A stretch of DNA of 64,000 nucleotides. Origin: Aliivibrio sp. GTDB lineage: Bacteria; Pseudomonadota; Gammaproteobacteria; Enterobacterales; Vibrionaceae. The stretch lies in contig JAESQY010000128.1 in NCBI GenBank assembly GCA_016764915.1, forward strand, positions 32,092 through 96,091, in the 5' to 3' direction. Positions 8,952 to 18,362 of this stretch are shown one piece after another (position 1 is the first letter of the stretch; every line of letters starts with the position of its first letter). The position numbers and the translations under genes were made by a program. The notes beneath the pieces are model-generated. The model worked only from the letters and a program-made list of their open reading frames with translations. It had not been told where the DNA came from and did no database searches.

Positions 8952-9918
8952 AGAGAAAATATCGGGTGAACAAGCACTAGATGACTATTTTTCATCTCTT
9001 TTTGACGAAGGAGTCATTGATGCTCCTGATACAGTTATACAAGCTGAACCCGCGATAGCCATTGAAAAGAAAGTTGTCAAGATAAACGCAATCGTTCAAG
9101 CGCAACCCAAGATGCAACTGGTTTCTGAAACACCTATTGATGCTGTTTTTTCCGAAGCCCCAGAGCTAACAAATGTTCAACAATTATTAAATCAACTTAA
9201 AAATGTTGAGCCTATTACACAGCAAGATAATGAAATTGCTGCTAAAGTTGAAGTGATAGATTTAACAGAAGCAAGTGTGGATGAAGAGAGCACATTAGAC
9301 GTTACAGTAGATGAAATTCAAGATTGGGTGGTAGAAAGCACACCTGAAATCGAAGTTAAAGCGAATGTCATCATCGAAGCAGACGTTGTAACTGAGATTG
9401 AACCAACTGTTGAAGTGCAACCAGACAGTCCATTGAACTGGCAAAAAACAGAAGTTGGTAACCACTTTCAACTGCTATTCTTTATTGTTAATGGCATGAC
9501 GTTTGCGGTACAGCTTGCTGAATTAGGTGGTATACACGAGAAAAAAGAGCTGTCCTACTTAATGGGCCGACCAACTTGGTATTTAGGTATGCAGACTTCG
9601 AATGAAGCCAAATATCACGTGGTAGATACTGCCAAGTGGGTAATGCCAGAAAAATTGCAAGATGATAAACATCAAGATGCATACCGTTACATGGTGTTGC
9701 TTGGTGACAGTAATTGGGGACTGGCATGCAATCAACTTGTTGGTACCGAAACGATAACAAATGAACAGATCCGATGGCGGGAAACGGCTGGAAAGCGGCC
9801 GTGGCTTGCTGGAATGGTTAAAGAAAAAATGTGTGCCTTAATCCATGTTGAGGCTCTTGTTGCCATGCTTAATGCCGGTTTGGACATTAAAGGTATGGAT
9901 TGCGAGCAAAAAGGATAG
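8941..9918 (+). CDS. parP: ParP, CheW-like partner of ParC
   Basis: The 325-residue protein has an N-terminal segment (MIIREKISGEQALDDYFSSLF) followed by a long acidic, low-complexity stretch (about residues 40-160). A C-terminal CheW-like domain (about residues 175-315) is recognisable from LLFFIVNGMTFAVQLAELGGI and from ALIHVEALVAML. In vibrios ParP stabilises ParC at the pole and tethers CheA and receptors through this domain (called AIF). The start overlaps the end of parC by 11 bases. The CheW-like fold and gene order make the call firm; the length and composition of the linker vary between species. Confidence 0.88.
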   Translation: MIIREKISGEQALDDYFSSLFDEGVIDAPDTVIQAEPAIAIEKKVVKINAIVQAQPKMQLVSETPIDAVFSEAPELTNVQQLLNQLKNVEPITQQDNEIAAKVEVIDLTEASVDEESTLDVTVDEIQDWVVESTPEIEVKANVIIEADVVTEIEPTVEVQPDSPLNWQKTEVGNHFQLLFFIVNGMTFAVQLAELGGIHEKKELSYLMGRPTWYLGMQTSNEAKYHVVDTAKWVMPEKLQDDKHQDAYRYMVLLGDSNWGLACNQLVGTETITNEQIRWRETAGKRPWLAGMVKEKMCALIHVEALVAMLNAGLDIKGMDCEQKG

Positions 9919-9921
9919 AAA

Positions 9922-10416
9922 ATGTCTCAGACTAATGAAAAAGAAATACGTAAAGACCAAAATTCCGATGAAGTTCTTCAGTGGGTGACTTTTCAGCTTG
10001 AAGAGGAGACATATGGTATTAATGTAATGCAAGTACGTGAAGTATTGCGTTACTCTGAAATTGCACCAGTACCAGGCGCTCCAGACTATGTTATCGGTAT
10101 TATCAATTTACGTGGTAACGTAGTCACTGTTATCGATACACGTTCGCGTTTTGGTTTGGTTCCTGGTGAAACCACAGACAATACTCGAATTATTGTTATT
10201 GAATCAGAGCGTCAAGTCATCGGTATTCTAGTTGACAGTGTGGCTGAAGTGGTATATTTACGTGCTTCAGAGATTGATACAACCCCAAGTGTTGGCACCG
10301 ATGAAAGTTCTAAATTCATTCAGGGTGTGAGTAATCGCGAAGGTAAATTGTTGATATTAGTTGATCTTAATAAACTCCTGTCCGAAGACGAATGGGATGA
10401 CATGGCTCATATGTAA
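9922..10416 (+). CDS. cheW: Chemotaxis coupling protein CheW
   Basis: CheW links chemoreceptors to CheA in the signalling array. The 164-residue protein is a single CheW domain with WVTFQLEEETYGINVMQVREVLRY, IIGIINLRGNVVTVIDTRSRFG (as VIGIINLRGNV in the sequence), and the C-terminal GKLLILVDLNKLL strand-helix. It begins 3 bases after parP and its stop codon overlaps the start of the next gene by one base. It is clearly the canonical coupling protein, in contrast to the CheW-like domain at the C-terminus of ParP. Confidence 0.95.
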   Translation: MSQTNEKEIRKDQNSDEVLQWVTFQLEEETYGINVMQVREVLRYSEIAPVPGAPDYVIGIINLRGNVVTVIDTRSRFGLVPGETTDNTRIIVIESERQVIGILVDSVAEVVYLRASEIDTTPSVGTDESSKFIQGVSNREGKLLILVDLNKLLSEDEWDDMAHM

Positions 10417-10880
10417 TGACAGAAGAACTTTTTAAACAATTGCCGCTGTTTCTTTCGTTAGGATCAGTGTGCTTATGTGTTGTTATCCTGATTTTGCAAT
10501 TGAATCAGAGAAAGAGAACGGATATCAATCTGACTGAGGTTAAGTCACAACTGAGATCGGTGACTAAATTACACAATAGTTTAAAAAAACAGTTCGTAGA
10601 GTTACGAACTGCTTCTATCAATATGGGTCATCGACTGGTTGATGTGAACGAGCAACAACAAAATACGGCGGATAGAATTTCTGAGTTAGAGTTTGCTGAC
10701 GCAGACAGTCGACTCTATTCACGGGCCAACAAACTGGTTAAGCTCGGTGCTGGTATCAATGAGTTGATGGAAGAGTGCGAACTTCCTAAAGCTGAAGCCG
10801 AGTTGATGATGTCTTTACAGAGCAAGTTATCTGGTAAAGAATCAATACCGCCATTAAGGCCAAACAAAAAAGAGTTGTAG
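10416..10880 (+). CDS. DUF2802 membrane-anchored protein of the chemotaxis operon
   Basis: The 154-residue protein has one N-terminal membrane segment (about residues 9-27, LFLSLGSVCLCVVILILQL), then a polar, probably coiled-coil stretch (about 40-95), and a C-terminal helical motif around LVKLGAGINELMEECELPKAEAELM that is typical of DUF2802. Its ATG overlaps the cheW stop, so it is translated with the chemotaxis genes. Proteins of this family sit at this position in many polarly flagellated bacteria; the function is not established. The C-terminal motif resembles a small helix-turn-helix, but I draw no function from that. It is the last gene before a strong terminator. Confidence 0.8.
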   Translation: MTEELFKQLPLFLSLGSVCLCVVILILQLNQRKRTDINLTEVKSQLRSVTKLHNSLKKQFVELRTASINMGHRLVDVNEQQQNTADRISELEFADADSRLYSRANKLVKLGAGINELMEECELPKAEAELMMSLQSKLSGKESIPPLRPNKKEL

Positions 10881-10910
10881 CGTAATGTGAACGACTTCTT
10901 TCCTTATTTT

Positions 10911-10945
10911 AAGCCTTCATGATACTTACTCATGAAGGCTTTTTT
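10911..10945 (+). terminator. Rho-independent terminator of the chemotaxis operon
   Basis: A 12-bp perfect stem (arms 10911-10922 and 10930-10941) with a 7-base loop is followed by a run of T. It closes the flhA-to-DUF2802 gene string. An A run on the other side is absent, so it acts mainly on the plus strand. Confidence 0.9.
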
Positions 10946-11093
10946 ATTGCTCATTAACCCTAAGGAGGTATTTGTTTTTATTGGCTTTTCTAAATATTTT
11001 GTAAAAGTAATAACTAACTCAATAAACGAAACATTTGTTTACTTTTATCGCCTGTCTAACTTGTTCTAAATCTAACTTTATCCATTTCTGTTG

Positions 11094-11102
11094 TGCTAGA
11101 AT
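11094..11102 (+). promoter_or_regulatory. Candidate extended -10 promoter for the ccm operon
   Basis: The sequence TGCTAGAAT matches an extended -10 element (TG, one base, then TAGAAT) about 33 bases before the ccmA ATG. No convincing -35 hexamer is seen. It lies in the 254-base gap after the terminator; the rest of that gap is AT-rich and holds nothing else I recognise. Confidence 0.4.
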
Positions 11103-11134
11103 ATCGGCTCTATTTACAGGAACTACTCTTTTCT

Positions 11135-11749
11135 ATGCTAGAAATTCGTGATCTGCACTGTGTTCGAGATGAGCGTGTTCTTTTTGAACATTTAAGTTTT
11201 TCTATCGTCTCCGGTGAGTTAGTTCAAATTGAAGGACGAAATGGCGCAGGGAAAACCACCCTTTTACGCATTATTGCCGGTTTAGGTGATGCTGATGCTG
11301 GCAAGGTATTCTGGCGAGATGAAGCCGTTCAATCTGCACGAGAAGAGTTTCACAGAGAATTGCTTTTTTTAGGCCATAACACTGGCGTAAAAAAAGAGCT
11401 GACCGCATTTGAAAATTTAGCTTTTTATCAATCCATGCATGGTGTTTCTGATCATAAAATGTTGTGGGACGCACTGGCTAAAGTCGGTTTAGCTGGTCGA
11501 GAAGATGTATTAGCTGGTCAGCTATCTGCAGGTCAACAGCGCCGTGTTGCTTTAGCAAGACTCTGGATCAGTAATCATAAGCTGTGGGTTCTTGATGAGC
11601 CGCTAACCGCCATTGACAAACAGGGCGTGAAAGTCCTTGAAGCGCTGTTTAGTGAGCATGCAAGAAAAGGGGGGATGGTGCTATTAACCACTCACCAAGA
11701 TATGTTTTCAGACAGTGATAACTTAAGAAAAATTAGGTTGGGCTCATAG
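11135..11749 (+). CDS. ccmA: Cytochrome c maturation ABC transporter ATP-binding protein CcmA
   Basis: CcmA is the ATPase of the CcmABCD complex that releases haem-loaded CcmE in System I cytochrome c biogenesis. I chose the ATG at 11135, which gives the typical 204 residues starting MLEIRDLHC; an upstream TTG would add 14 residues. Walker A GRNGAGKT is at residues 34-41, the signature [14 protein letters not shown] and the Walker B LWVLDEP follow in order. The stop codon is immediately followed by the ccmB ATG. This is the first of nine contiguous ccm genes. Confidence 0.95.
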   Translation: MLEIRDLHCVRDERVLFEHLSFSIVSGELVQIEGRNGAGKTTLLRIIAGLGDADAGKVFWRDEAVQSAREEFHRELLFLGHNTGVKKELTAFENLAFYQSMHGVSDHKMLWDALAKVGLAGREDVLAGQLSAGQQRRVALARLWISNHKLWVLDEPLTAIDKQGVKVLEALFSEHARKGGMVLLTTHQDMFSDSDNLRKIRLGS

Positions 11750-12418
11750 ATGGTAAACGCATTTTATCAAGTTGTTCGTCGAGAGTTACTGATTGCATTT
11801 CGTCGCCAAGCTGACGTATTAAACCCGCTTTGGTTTTTCATCATCGTGATCGCTCTTTTTCCATTAAGCATCGGTCCTGAGCCAAACTTACTTGCCAGAA
11901 TTGCCCCAGGTGTTATCTGGGTAGCGGCGTTGTTATCGGCGCTACTTTCATTAGAGCGACTGTTTCGTGATGATTTTTCTGATGGTTCATTAGAGCAGAT
12001 GATGCTGATGCCGAGTCCTTTATCTGTGCTTGTGTTAGCAAAAATCATTGCCCATTGGTTATTAACGGGTCTGCCATTATTGATCATCAGTCCGCTCTTG
12101 GCGGTTCTATTGTCATTAGATTGGCCAACCTTCAAAGTGATCGTGTTAACGCTACTGCTCGGGACGCCCACACTCAGTTTTCTGGGTGCTATTGGCGTTG
12201 GCCTAACGGTAGGGTTACGTAAAGGCGGTGTATTACTGAGTCTGCTGATATTGCCGTTATATATACCTGTTTTAATTTTTGCAACATCCGCGATAGATGC
12301 AGGGAGTTTAGGTATGGCCTACAATGGCCAACTAGCATTGCTCGCTGCTATGTTGATGGGGTCAGCGACATTAACCCCTTTTGCTGTTAGCGCCGCGCTC
12401 AGAGTCAGCGTTAACTAA
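11750..12418 (+). CDS. ccmB: Haem exporter subunit CcmB
   Basis: CcmB is the membrane permease partner of CcmA. The 222-residue protein shows about six hydrophobic segments, beginning with NPLWFFIIVIALFPLS, and the conserved loops FRDDFSDGSLEQMML and GVGLTVGLRKGGVLLSLL. It starts directly after the ccmA stop. The 54-base gap to ccmC contains no terminator. Confidence 0.95.
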   Translation: MVNAFYQVVRRELLIAFRRQADVLNPLWFFIIVIALFPLSIGPEPNLLARIAPGVIWVAALLSALLSLERLFRDDFSDGSLEQMMLMPSPLSVLVLAKIIAHWLLTGLPLLIISPLLAVLLSLDWPTFKVIVLTLLLGTPTLSFLGAIGVGLTVGLRKGGVLLSLLILPLYIPVLIFATSAIDAGSLGMAYNGQLALLAAMLMGSATLTPFAVSAALRVSVN

Positions 12419-12472
12419 CAGCTTAAACCGATTTTATAATTTTATTTTTACACTGAACAAGTGAGAATACTC

Positions 12473-13213
12473 ATGTGGAAGTGGCTTCATCCTTACGCAA
12501 AACCGGAAAAAACCTACAAACTTTGCAGTACGTTACTGCCTTGGTTTGCTGTGACGTCATTGTTGTGCTTAATCCTAGGATCCGTTTGGGGTTTGGCATT
12601 TGCCCCTTCTGATTATCAGCAAGGAGATAGCTTTAGGATCATTTATATTCATGTCCCCGCTGCGGCGCTCTCAATGGGGGTTTATCTGTCAATGGCCATC
12701 GCTGCATTCATCGGGTTAGTTTGGCAGTTAAAACTGTCTGACATGGCAGCAGCAGCAATGGCTCCAATTGGCGCTGTGTTTACCTTTATTGCGCTACTAA
12801 CTGGTGCAGTATGGGGCAAACCAATGTGGGGAGCTTGGTGGGTTTGGGATGCTCGATTAACATCTGAGCTGATTCTACTGTTTCTCTATTTGGGTGTGAT
12901 TGCACTCTACAGCGCATTTGACGATCAAAAAACAGCAGCAAGAGCGGCAGGTATTCTGGCCATTGTTGGGGTAATAAATCTCCCCATCATTCACTATTCA
13001 GTCGAGTGGTGGAACACCTTGCATCAAGGCGCCACGATCACTAAGTTTGATAAACCTTCAATTGCCCCTGAAATGCTCTGGCCTCTATTAATAAACATGC
13101 TTGGTTTCGGAACCTTTTTTACTACCGTGACTCTTATACGTTTTCGAAATGAAATTTTGCAACGTGAAGGACACAGACCTTGGGTTAGAGACCTTGTGAG
13201 GAAAAACGGATGA
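12473..13213 (+). CDS. ccmC: Haem handling membrane protein CcmC
   Basis: CcmC presents haem to CcmE. The 246-residue protein (from the ATG at 12473, which gives MWKWLHPYAKPE, the family start; a GTG four codons upstream is possible) has about six membrane helices. It carries the tryptophan-rich haem-binding WWD segment WGKPMWGAWWVWDARL, with His residues in the flanking periplasmic loops (for example YIHVPAA and PIIHYSVEWWN). It overlaps ccmD by 4 bases (ATGA). Confidence 0.95.
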   Translation: MWKWLHPYAKPEKTYKLCSTLLPWFAVTSLLCLILGSVWGLAFAPSDYQQGDSFRIIYIHVPAAALSMGVYLSMAIAAFIGLVWQLKLSDMAAAAMAPIGAVFTFIALLTGAVWGKPMWGAWWVWDARLTSELILLFLYLGVIALYSAFDDQKTAARAAGILAIVGVINLPIIHYSVEWWNTLHQGATITKFDKPSIAPEMLWPLLINMLGFGTFFTTVTLIRFRNEILQREGHRPWVRDLVRKNG

Positions 13214-13422
13214 AGATGCACTTTGAAACTCTAGCTGATTTTTTTGCAATGGGTGGCTATGCAATGTACGTATGGGGTGCTTTTGGCGCAACGGCATTGG
13301 CTTTAATTTGGATTTTAGTGAGCAGTCTCCTAACTCGAAAACGCCTGTTAAAAGAGATTTCACAAAAAATTGATCGTGAAAAACGCATTCAAGACGCACA
13401 AAATTTGGAGAATACATTATGA
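13210..13422 (+). CDS. ccmD: CcmD, small haem exporter subunit
   Basis: This 70-residue protein has a single membrane helix (about residues 19-42) after the family motif [16 protein letters not shown] and a basic cytoplasmic tail. CcmD holds CcmE to the CcmABC complex for release of the holo-chaperone. Both neighbours overlap it by 4 bases, which argues for translational coupling. A second ATG two codons in (13216) is an equally possible start. Confidence 0.92.
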   Translation: MKMHFETLADFFAMGGYAMYVWGAFGATALALIWILVSSLLTRKRLLKEISQKIDREKRIQDAQNLENTL

Positions 13423-13904
13423 ATCCAAGACGCAAAAAACGTTTAGGGTTGATCTTAGCTTTAGTGATTGGTATCAGTTCGACAATTGGTTTGATGCTTT
13501 ACGCACTTAACCAAAATATGGATCTTTTCTATACCCCGACCGAATTGGTTAATGGTAAACCTGACGGCAGTAAACCAGAAGTCGGTCAACGTCTAAGAAT
13601 TGGAGGCATGGTTGTCGTAGGCTCAGTTAAACGCGACAGCGATTCATTGCGTATTAGTTTTAAAGTAGAAGATGTCGGTCCTCAAGTTACCGTAACGTAT
13701 GACGGCATCCTTCCTGATCTGTTTCGTGAAGGACAAGGTATTGTTGCACAAGGTGTATTAGTCAATGCCACCACAGTTGAAGCACACGAGGTATTAGCCA
13801 AACACGATGAAGAGTATATGCCACCTGAAATTGCAGAAGCGCTGAAAAAAACGCATGAGCCACTGCAGTATTCAGACCAACAGACAGAAGGAAGTGTCCA
13901 ATGA
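13419..13904 (+). CDS. ccmE: Periplasmic haem chaperone CcmE
   Basis: CcmE carries haem covalently on a histidine and hands it to CcmF. The 161-residue protein has an N-terminal membrane anchor (about residues 9-30) and an OB-fold periplasmic domain. The haem-binding His129 lies in [12 protein letters not shown], with the conserved Tyr133 close by. It is joined to ccmD and ccmF by 4-base overlaps. Confidence 0.95.
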   Translation: MNPRRKKRLGLILALVIGISSTIGLMLYALNQNMDLFYTPTELVNGKPDGSKPEVGQRLRIGGMVVVGSVKRDSDSLRISFKVEDVGPQVTVTYDGILPDLFREGQGIVAQGVLVNATTVEAHEVLAKHDEEYMPPEIAEALKKTHEPLQYSDQQTEGSVQ

Positions 13905-15856
13905 TTGCTGAATTAGGTCACTTTGCGCTTATTGCCTCATTAGGGCTTGCTATCTTATTAAGCTTTTTCCCTCTATATGGTGCGTATAAAGGGAATGTTG
14001 CGATGATGCAGAGCGCAAGACCGCTCTCGTGGGGGATGTTCTTATTAATCGCCGTCTCTTTTGTCATTTTAATGTGGTCATTTTACAGCAATGATTTCAC
14101 CCTTAAATATGTTGCCAGTAACTCAAACAGTTTGCTGCCTTGGTACTATCGATTAACCGCAGTGTGGGGCGCGCATGAAGGCTCGTTACTATTATGGGTG
14201 TTGATTCAAGCTGGTTGGACCGTTGCAGTTGCGAGTTTAAGTCGCGGCATGCCACAAGAGTCTATTGCACGTGTTTTAGCCATTATGGGTTTGATCACGC
14301 TCGGATTTTTACTTTTTATCATTGTCACATCCAATCCGTTTCTCAGAACATTGCCCGCGTTCCCAATTGATGGACGAGATCTGAACCCATTACTGCAAGA
14401 TCCAGGCTTGATATTTCATCCGCCGCTTCTCTATATGGGCTACGTTGGCTTTTCTGTTGCTTTCTCTTTTGCTATCGCCTCGTTAATGTCTGGAAATCTA
14501 GATACGGCATGGGCGCGCTGGTCACGACCTTGGACACTTGCAGCATGGATGTTCCTAACGGTTGGTATCGCACTAGGTTCATGGTGGGCTTATTATGAAC
14601 TTGGCTGGGGTGGTTGGTGGTTCTGGGATCCAGTCGAAAACGCATCATTTATGCCTTGGTTGGTTGGTACCGCATTAATTCACTCACTTGCGGTAACTGA
14701 AAAACGGGGCACCTTTAAAGCTTGGACAGTGTTATTAGCCATCAGTGCTTTCTCATTAAGCTTATTGGGCACCTTCTTAGTGCGTTCTGGTATTTTAGTG
14801 TCGGTGCACGCTTTTGCATCTGATCCTGCCAGAGGTATGTTTATTCTTGGCTTCTTAGTCGTGGTTATCGGTGGTTCATTATTACTGTACGCGTTGAGAA
14901 GTTCTAAGGTGAGAACTCGCGGTAATTTCAGTCTGTTTTCACGTGAAAATGCACTGTTAGCAAATAATATTCTGCTGATTACTGCATTGATGGTCGTGTT
15001 GATAGGTACACTATTGCCATTGGTACACAAACAGTTAGGTTTAGGTTCGGTATCGATTGGTGCACCGTTCTTTAATACACTATTTTCATGGTTAATGATC
15101 CCATTTGCTTTCTTATTAGGTATTGGCCCGCTCATTCGTTGGAAACGCGATAAAATTTCCAATATTGCCAACAAAATGAAGATAACGGCAGTGATCACTG
15201 TGCCATTGAGCGCGGTAATGGTGTTGATGTTATCGACCACTTTCCACTGGATGGCGATGTTAAGTTGGATGATGTCACTATGGATCATCATACTGCACGG
15301 TTTTGAAATTTATGAACGAGCGACGCATCGACATGATCTAGTGACCGGGCTTAAAAAATTAGGTCGCAGCCATTGGGCAATGGTATTAGGACATGTTGGT
15401 CTTGCGGTGACTGTCATTGGTATTGCCATGGTGCAAAACTACAGCATTGAAAAAGATGTACGTTTAGCGCCAGGTGAAAGCATTGTGGTTGAAGGGTATA
15501 CCTTTAATTTTTATGGCTTACGAGATAACGATGGTCCTAACTACGATGGGTATATTGCCGATTTTGAAATTACCAAAGACGGTAAATTTATTAATAATCT
15601 GCATGCCGAGAAGCGTTTTTACACCACCGCGAGATCGATGATGACTGAAGCGGCGATTGACCGTGGCTTCACTCGCGATCTCTATGTCGCAATGGGTGAG
15701 CGTCTTGATGACAATGTCTCTTGGGCGGTTCGTATCTATTACAAACCTTTTATTCGTTGGATCTGGGCTGGTGCTATCTTTATGGCTTTGGCTGCGGCAT
15801 TAGCAATATCGGATAAGCGTTACCGTTTTAGTAGCCGCAATAAACAGGAGGCGTAA
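13901..15856 (+). CDS. ccmF: Cytochrome c haem lyase subunit CcmF
   Basis: CcmF joins haem from CcmE to apocytochrome CxxCH motifs. The 651-residue protein has many membrane helices and the hallmark WWD domain [19 protein letters not shown] at about residues 230-250, with haem-ligand histidines in neighbouring loops (for example HEGSLLLW and [10 protein letters not shown]). A large C-terminal periplasmic domain follows at about residues 510-620. Length is normal for the family. It overlaps ccmE by 4 bases. Confidence 0.96.
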   Translation: MIAELGHFALIASLGLAILLSFFPLYGAYKGNVAMMQSARPLSWGMFLLIAVSFVILMWSFYSNDFTLKYVASNSNSLLPWYYRLTAVWGAHEGSLLLWVLIQAGWTVAVASLSRGMPQESIARVLAIMGLITLGFLLFIIVTSNPFLRTLPAFPIDGRDLNPLLQDPGLIFHPPLLYMGYVGFSVAFSFAIASLMSGNLDTAWARWSRPWTLAAWMFLTVGIALGSWWAYYELGWGGWWFWDPVENASFMPWLVGTALIHSLAVTEKRGTFKAWTVLLAISAFSLSLLGTFLVRSGILVSVHAFASDPARGMFILGFLVVVIGGSLLLYALRSSKVRTRGNFSLFSRENALLANNILLITALMVVLIGTLLPLVHKQLGLGSVSIGAPFFNTLFSWLMIPFAFLLGIGPLIRWKRDKISNIANKMKITAVITVPLSAVMVLMLSTTFHWMAMLSWMMSLWIIILHGFEIYERATHRHDLVTGLKKLGRSHWAMVLGHVGLAVTVIGIAMVQNYSIEKDVRLAPGESIVVEGYTFNFYGLRDNDGPNYDGYIADFEITKDGKFINNLHAEKRFYTTARSMMTEAAIDRGFTRDLYVAMGERLDDNVSWAVRIYYKPFIRWIWAGAIFMALAAALAISDKRYRFSSRNKQEA

Positions 15857-15858
15857 TC

Positions 15859-16413
15859 ATGAATAAAAGTATTCTTTTTGTACCCTTGATTCTGTTTATC
15901 GCTTTGGTTGCGGTGTTTGGTAATCAGCTTAGTCGAAACTCTGACGGCGATGATCCAACTAAGCTCGAATCAGTATTGATTGGTAAGCCTGTACCAGCGT
16001 TTAAATTGGAAGATTTAGAACAAGCAGGCAAACTGCATGATCAAGCGATATTTAAAGGTGAGCCGCTGTTATTAAATGTTTGGGCGACGTGGTGTCCTAC
16101 CTGTTATGCAGAGCATCAATACTTAAACACGTTGGCTAAACAAGGCGTAAAGATCATTGGTCTAAACTACAAAGATGAGCGCGATAAAGCGAACGGTTGG
16201 TTAAGAGAGTTAGGCAACCCTTACATGATCAGTCTGTTTGATGGTAATGGTATGTTAGGACTTGATCTGGGTGTGTATGGCGCGCCAGAAACGTTTTTAA
16301 TCGATGCCAATGGGGTCATTCAATATCGTCATGTCGGGGATGTGAATGATCGTAATTGGAATGAAGTGCTAAAGCCAATGTATGATGCCATGTTAGCGGA
16401 GAATCAGTCATGA
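15859..16413 (+). CDS. dsbE: Thiol:disulfide reductant CcmG/DsbE
   Basis: DsbE (CcmG) is a membrane-anchored thioredoxin-like protein that keeps apocytochrome cysteines reduced. The 184-residue protein has an N-terminal signal anchor (about residues 4-20) and the active site WCPTC with Cys79 and Cys82, plus the cis-proline loop GVYGAPETF. It starts 2 bases after the ccmF stop and overlaps ccmH by 4 bases. Confidence 0.95.
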   Translation: MNKSILFVPLILFIALVAVFGNQLSRNSDGDDPTKLESVLIGKPVPAFKLEDLEQAGKLHDQAIFKGEPLLLNVWATWCPTCYAEHQYLNTLAKQGVKIIGLNYKDERDKANGWLRELGNPYMISLFDGNGMLGLDLGVYGAPETFLIDANGVIQYRHVGDVNDRNWNEVLKPMYDAMLAENQS

Positions 16414-16928
16414 AAAAGATCGCTATCTTAATCATAAGTTGCCTATTCTTCACCGTTACGGCTTATGCCGCCATTGATGTCCATACTTTTGATTCAGTTG
16501 AACAAGAAGAGCAATTCCAATCGCTAAGCAATAAGTTACGTTGCCCTAAATGTCAAAACAACACCATCGCGGATTCTAACGCTGGCTTGGCTCAAGATTT
16601 GCGTCAAAAAGTATATGAGATGACCAAAGAGGGTAAGTCAGAGCAGCAGATCATTGATTACATGGTTGCTCGATATGGCAACTTTGTTACTTACGATCCC
16701 CCGATGACTTTAGCAACCTCAATATTGTGGTTTGGCCCGTTAAGTGTTTTGGTTATAGGGGTTGGTTTTATTATTGTTCGCAGCAGAAATAATGCTAAAA
16801 AAATCAAAGAATCAACGTCAGAAGAGTGGGACCAAGATCAGGAGGCACGATTAAAATCGTTACTTTCTGATTCAGATGAGAGTGTGACTACTCAGCAAAA
16901 TTCAGACACTAAGCAGGTGAAAAAATGA
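16410..16928 (+). CDS. ccmH: Cytochrome c maturation protein CcmH
   Basis: CcmH is a periplasmic, membrane-anchored oxidoreductase acting on apocytochrome c. The 172-residue protein has a cleavable signal peptide ending near AYA-A, the active-site motif LRCPKCQN with Cys45 and Cys48, the family segment YMVARYGNFVTYDPP, and one membrane helix at about residues 104-122. The E. coli CcmH fuses this domain with CcmI; here the two are separate genes that overlap by 4 bases. Confidence 0.95.
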   Translation: MKKIAILIISCLFFTVTAYAAIDVHTFDSVEQEEQFQSLSNKLRCPKCQNNTIADSNAGLAQDLRQKVYEMTKEGKSEQQIIDYMVARYGNFVTYDPPMTLATSILWFGPLSVLVIGVGFIIVRSRNNAKKIKESTSEEWDQDQEARLKSLLSDSDESVTTQQNSDTKQVKK

Positions 16929-18145
16929 TGTTATTTTGGGTCTCTACCCTAATTTTAATCGCCATTGGCGCCGTGATTATTATTGTTCCGTTGTGGCAAG
17001 CTAAATCAACAGATGAAGATGCGCAGCGCGATCAGCTGAACAAAGCATTCTATAAAGATCGTTTGGCCGAGTTAGAAGAGGAGTCATCGGAAGGCTTGGT
17101 GAGCAATCAAGAGGAGATGATCAAAGAGCTAAAGCAATCACTGCTTGATGATATTCCACAATCTAAATCATCCACCATTACTGATAGCAGCAACGCAAGA
17201 GCATTTATCGTTCCCGCACTGTTAGTATTTGTTGCCGTTACTTATGCCCTCTATTTTAAGTTTGGTAATTTAGACAAAGTAGAACAGTGGCAAGATGTGG
17301 CGCAGCGACTGCCTGCGTTATCTCAAAAACTCATGGCACCGGAAGGCGTAGAATTAACAGAAAAAGAGATGGTTGAAATCATCTTATCGCTCCGTACTAA
17401 ACTTCATGATCAACCTAATGATGCAATGGGATGGTTACTGCTTGGTCGTATCGGCATGGCAAATCGCGATGCGGAGACGGCGTCAGGAGCCATGGAAAAG
17501 GCGTATCGATTAGAACCAGGCAATCCGGATATTCAACTTGGTTATGCTCAAGCGATGATGCTGAGCGGCGATGAAGATCAAGCCAATCGAGCGCGTGACA
17601 TGTTACGTGTGGTTGTGTCTAAAGATAGTACTAATCTACGCGCACTGTCACTGCTGGCCTTTGATTCTTTTGAACGTGGAGATTATCGAGGAGCGATTGT
17701 GGCTTGGAGCACAATGAAAAAAGCCATTGGTCCTGATGATAACCGCTATGAGATGTTAAATCGTAGCATTGAAAGAGCACATTCACGAATGAACCCTGAA
17801 AAAGTCGTTGCTGGAAAAAGTGTGACGGTAACGATTGAGTTATCAGACGCTGTGCAGTTGCCTAAACAAGGTGTTGTGATTGTCTCGATACACAGTGCTG
17901 ATGGTGCCAGAATGCCGGTTGCCGCCGTTCGATTACCCATTGGTCAATTTCCTTTAACGGTGACTTTGGATGACAGTAACAGCATGATTGCTGAGCGTAA
18001 ACTCACATCACTGACTGAATTGATGGTACGAACTCGCATTGATCTTGATGGCAATGTATCAACCAAAGCGGGCGATTGGTACGGTGAAAGTGAAGCGGTA
18101 GCATTTGGCGAACCAGTGACGGTATTGATCAACAAACAATACTAA
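16925..18145 (+). CDS. ccmI: Apocytochrome c chaperone CcmI
   Basis: CcmI binds the C-terminus of apocytochrome c and passes it to the haem lyase complex. The 406-residue protein has two N-terminal membrane helices (about residues 3-22 and 92-112) flanking a cytoplasmic loop, then a TPR region (about 150-285) with LLLGRIGMANRDAETASGAMEKAYRLEPGNPD. The C-terminal domain (about 295-400) is the usual beta-rich module. It ends the ccm operon; no clear intrinsic terminator follows. Confidence 0.93.
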   Translation: MMLFWVSTLILIAIGAVIIIVPLWQAKSTDEDAQRDQLNKAFYKDRLAELEEESSEGLVSNQEEMIKELKQSLLDDIPQSKSSTITDSSNARAFIVPALLVFVAVTYALYFKFGNLDKVEQWQDVAQRLPALSQKLMAPEGVELTEKEMVEIILSLRTKLHDQPNDAMGWLLLGRIGMANRDAETASGAMEKAYRLEPGNPDIQLGYAQAMMLSGDEDQANRARDMLRVVVSKDSTNLRALSLLAFDSFERGDYRGAIVAWSTMKKAIGPDDNRYEMLNRSIERAHSRMNPEKVVAGKSVTVTIELSDAVQLPKQGVVIVSIHSADGARMPVAAVRLPIGQFPLTVTLDDSNSMIAERKLTSLTELMVRTRIDLDGNVSTKAGDWYGESEAVAFGEPVTVLINKQY

Positions 18146-18362
18146 CCTTTTACTAGGTGAGTTTAATAACCATTAAAGTTATTCGCATATCACTTTAATA
18201 TGATGGGCTGGCAGCGTTGGCCGTTAATTTCAATGACTTACCGTTATCAGGTCTTATCAGTATGATACTTGATCACTAAACATTGATTTATCGTATGATC
18301 TCTCCCTGTTCCTCGTTATAATTAATTATCATTAGTGTCTGTTTTCGTTTTAGGGATAAAGT
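18146..18362. other. Intergenic gap ccmI-mlaA, no gene
   Basis: The 217 bases are AT-rich and non-coding. A TATAAT lies near 18319 and several TATGAT-like hexamers occur, so the mlaA promoter is probably here, but no complete -35/-10 pair stands out. Confidence 0.5.

Noticed and set aside
14680..15291. 203-residue minus-strand frame
   Set aside because: It lies wholly within ccmF, shows no known motif, and has no ribosome-binding site.
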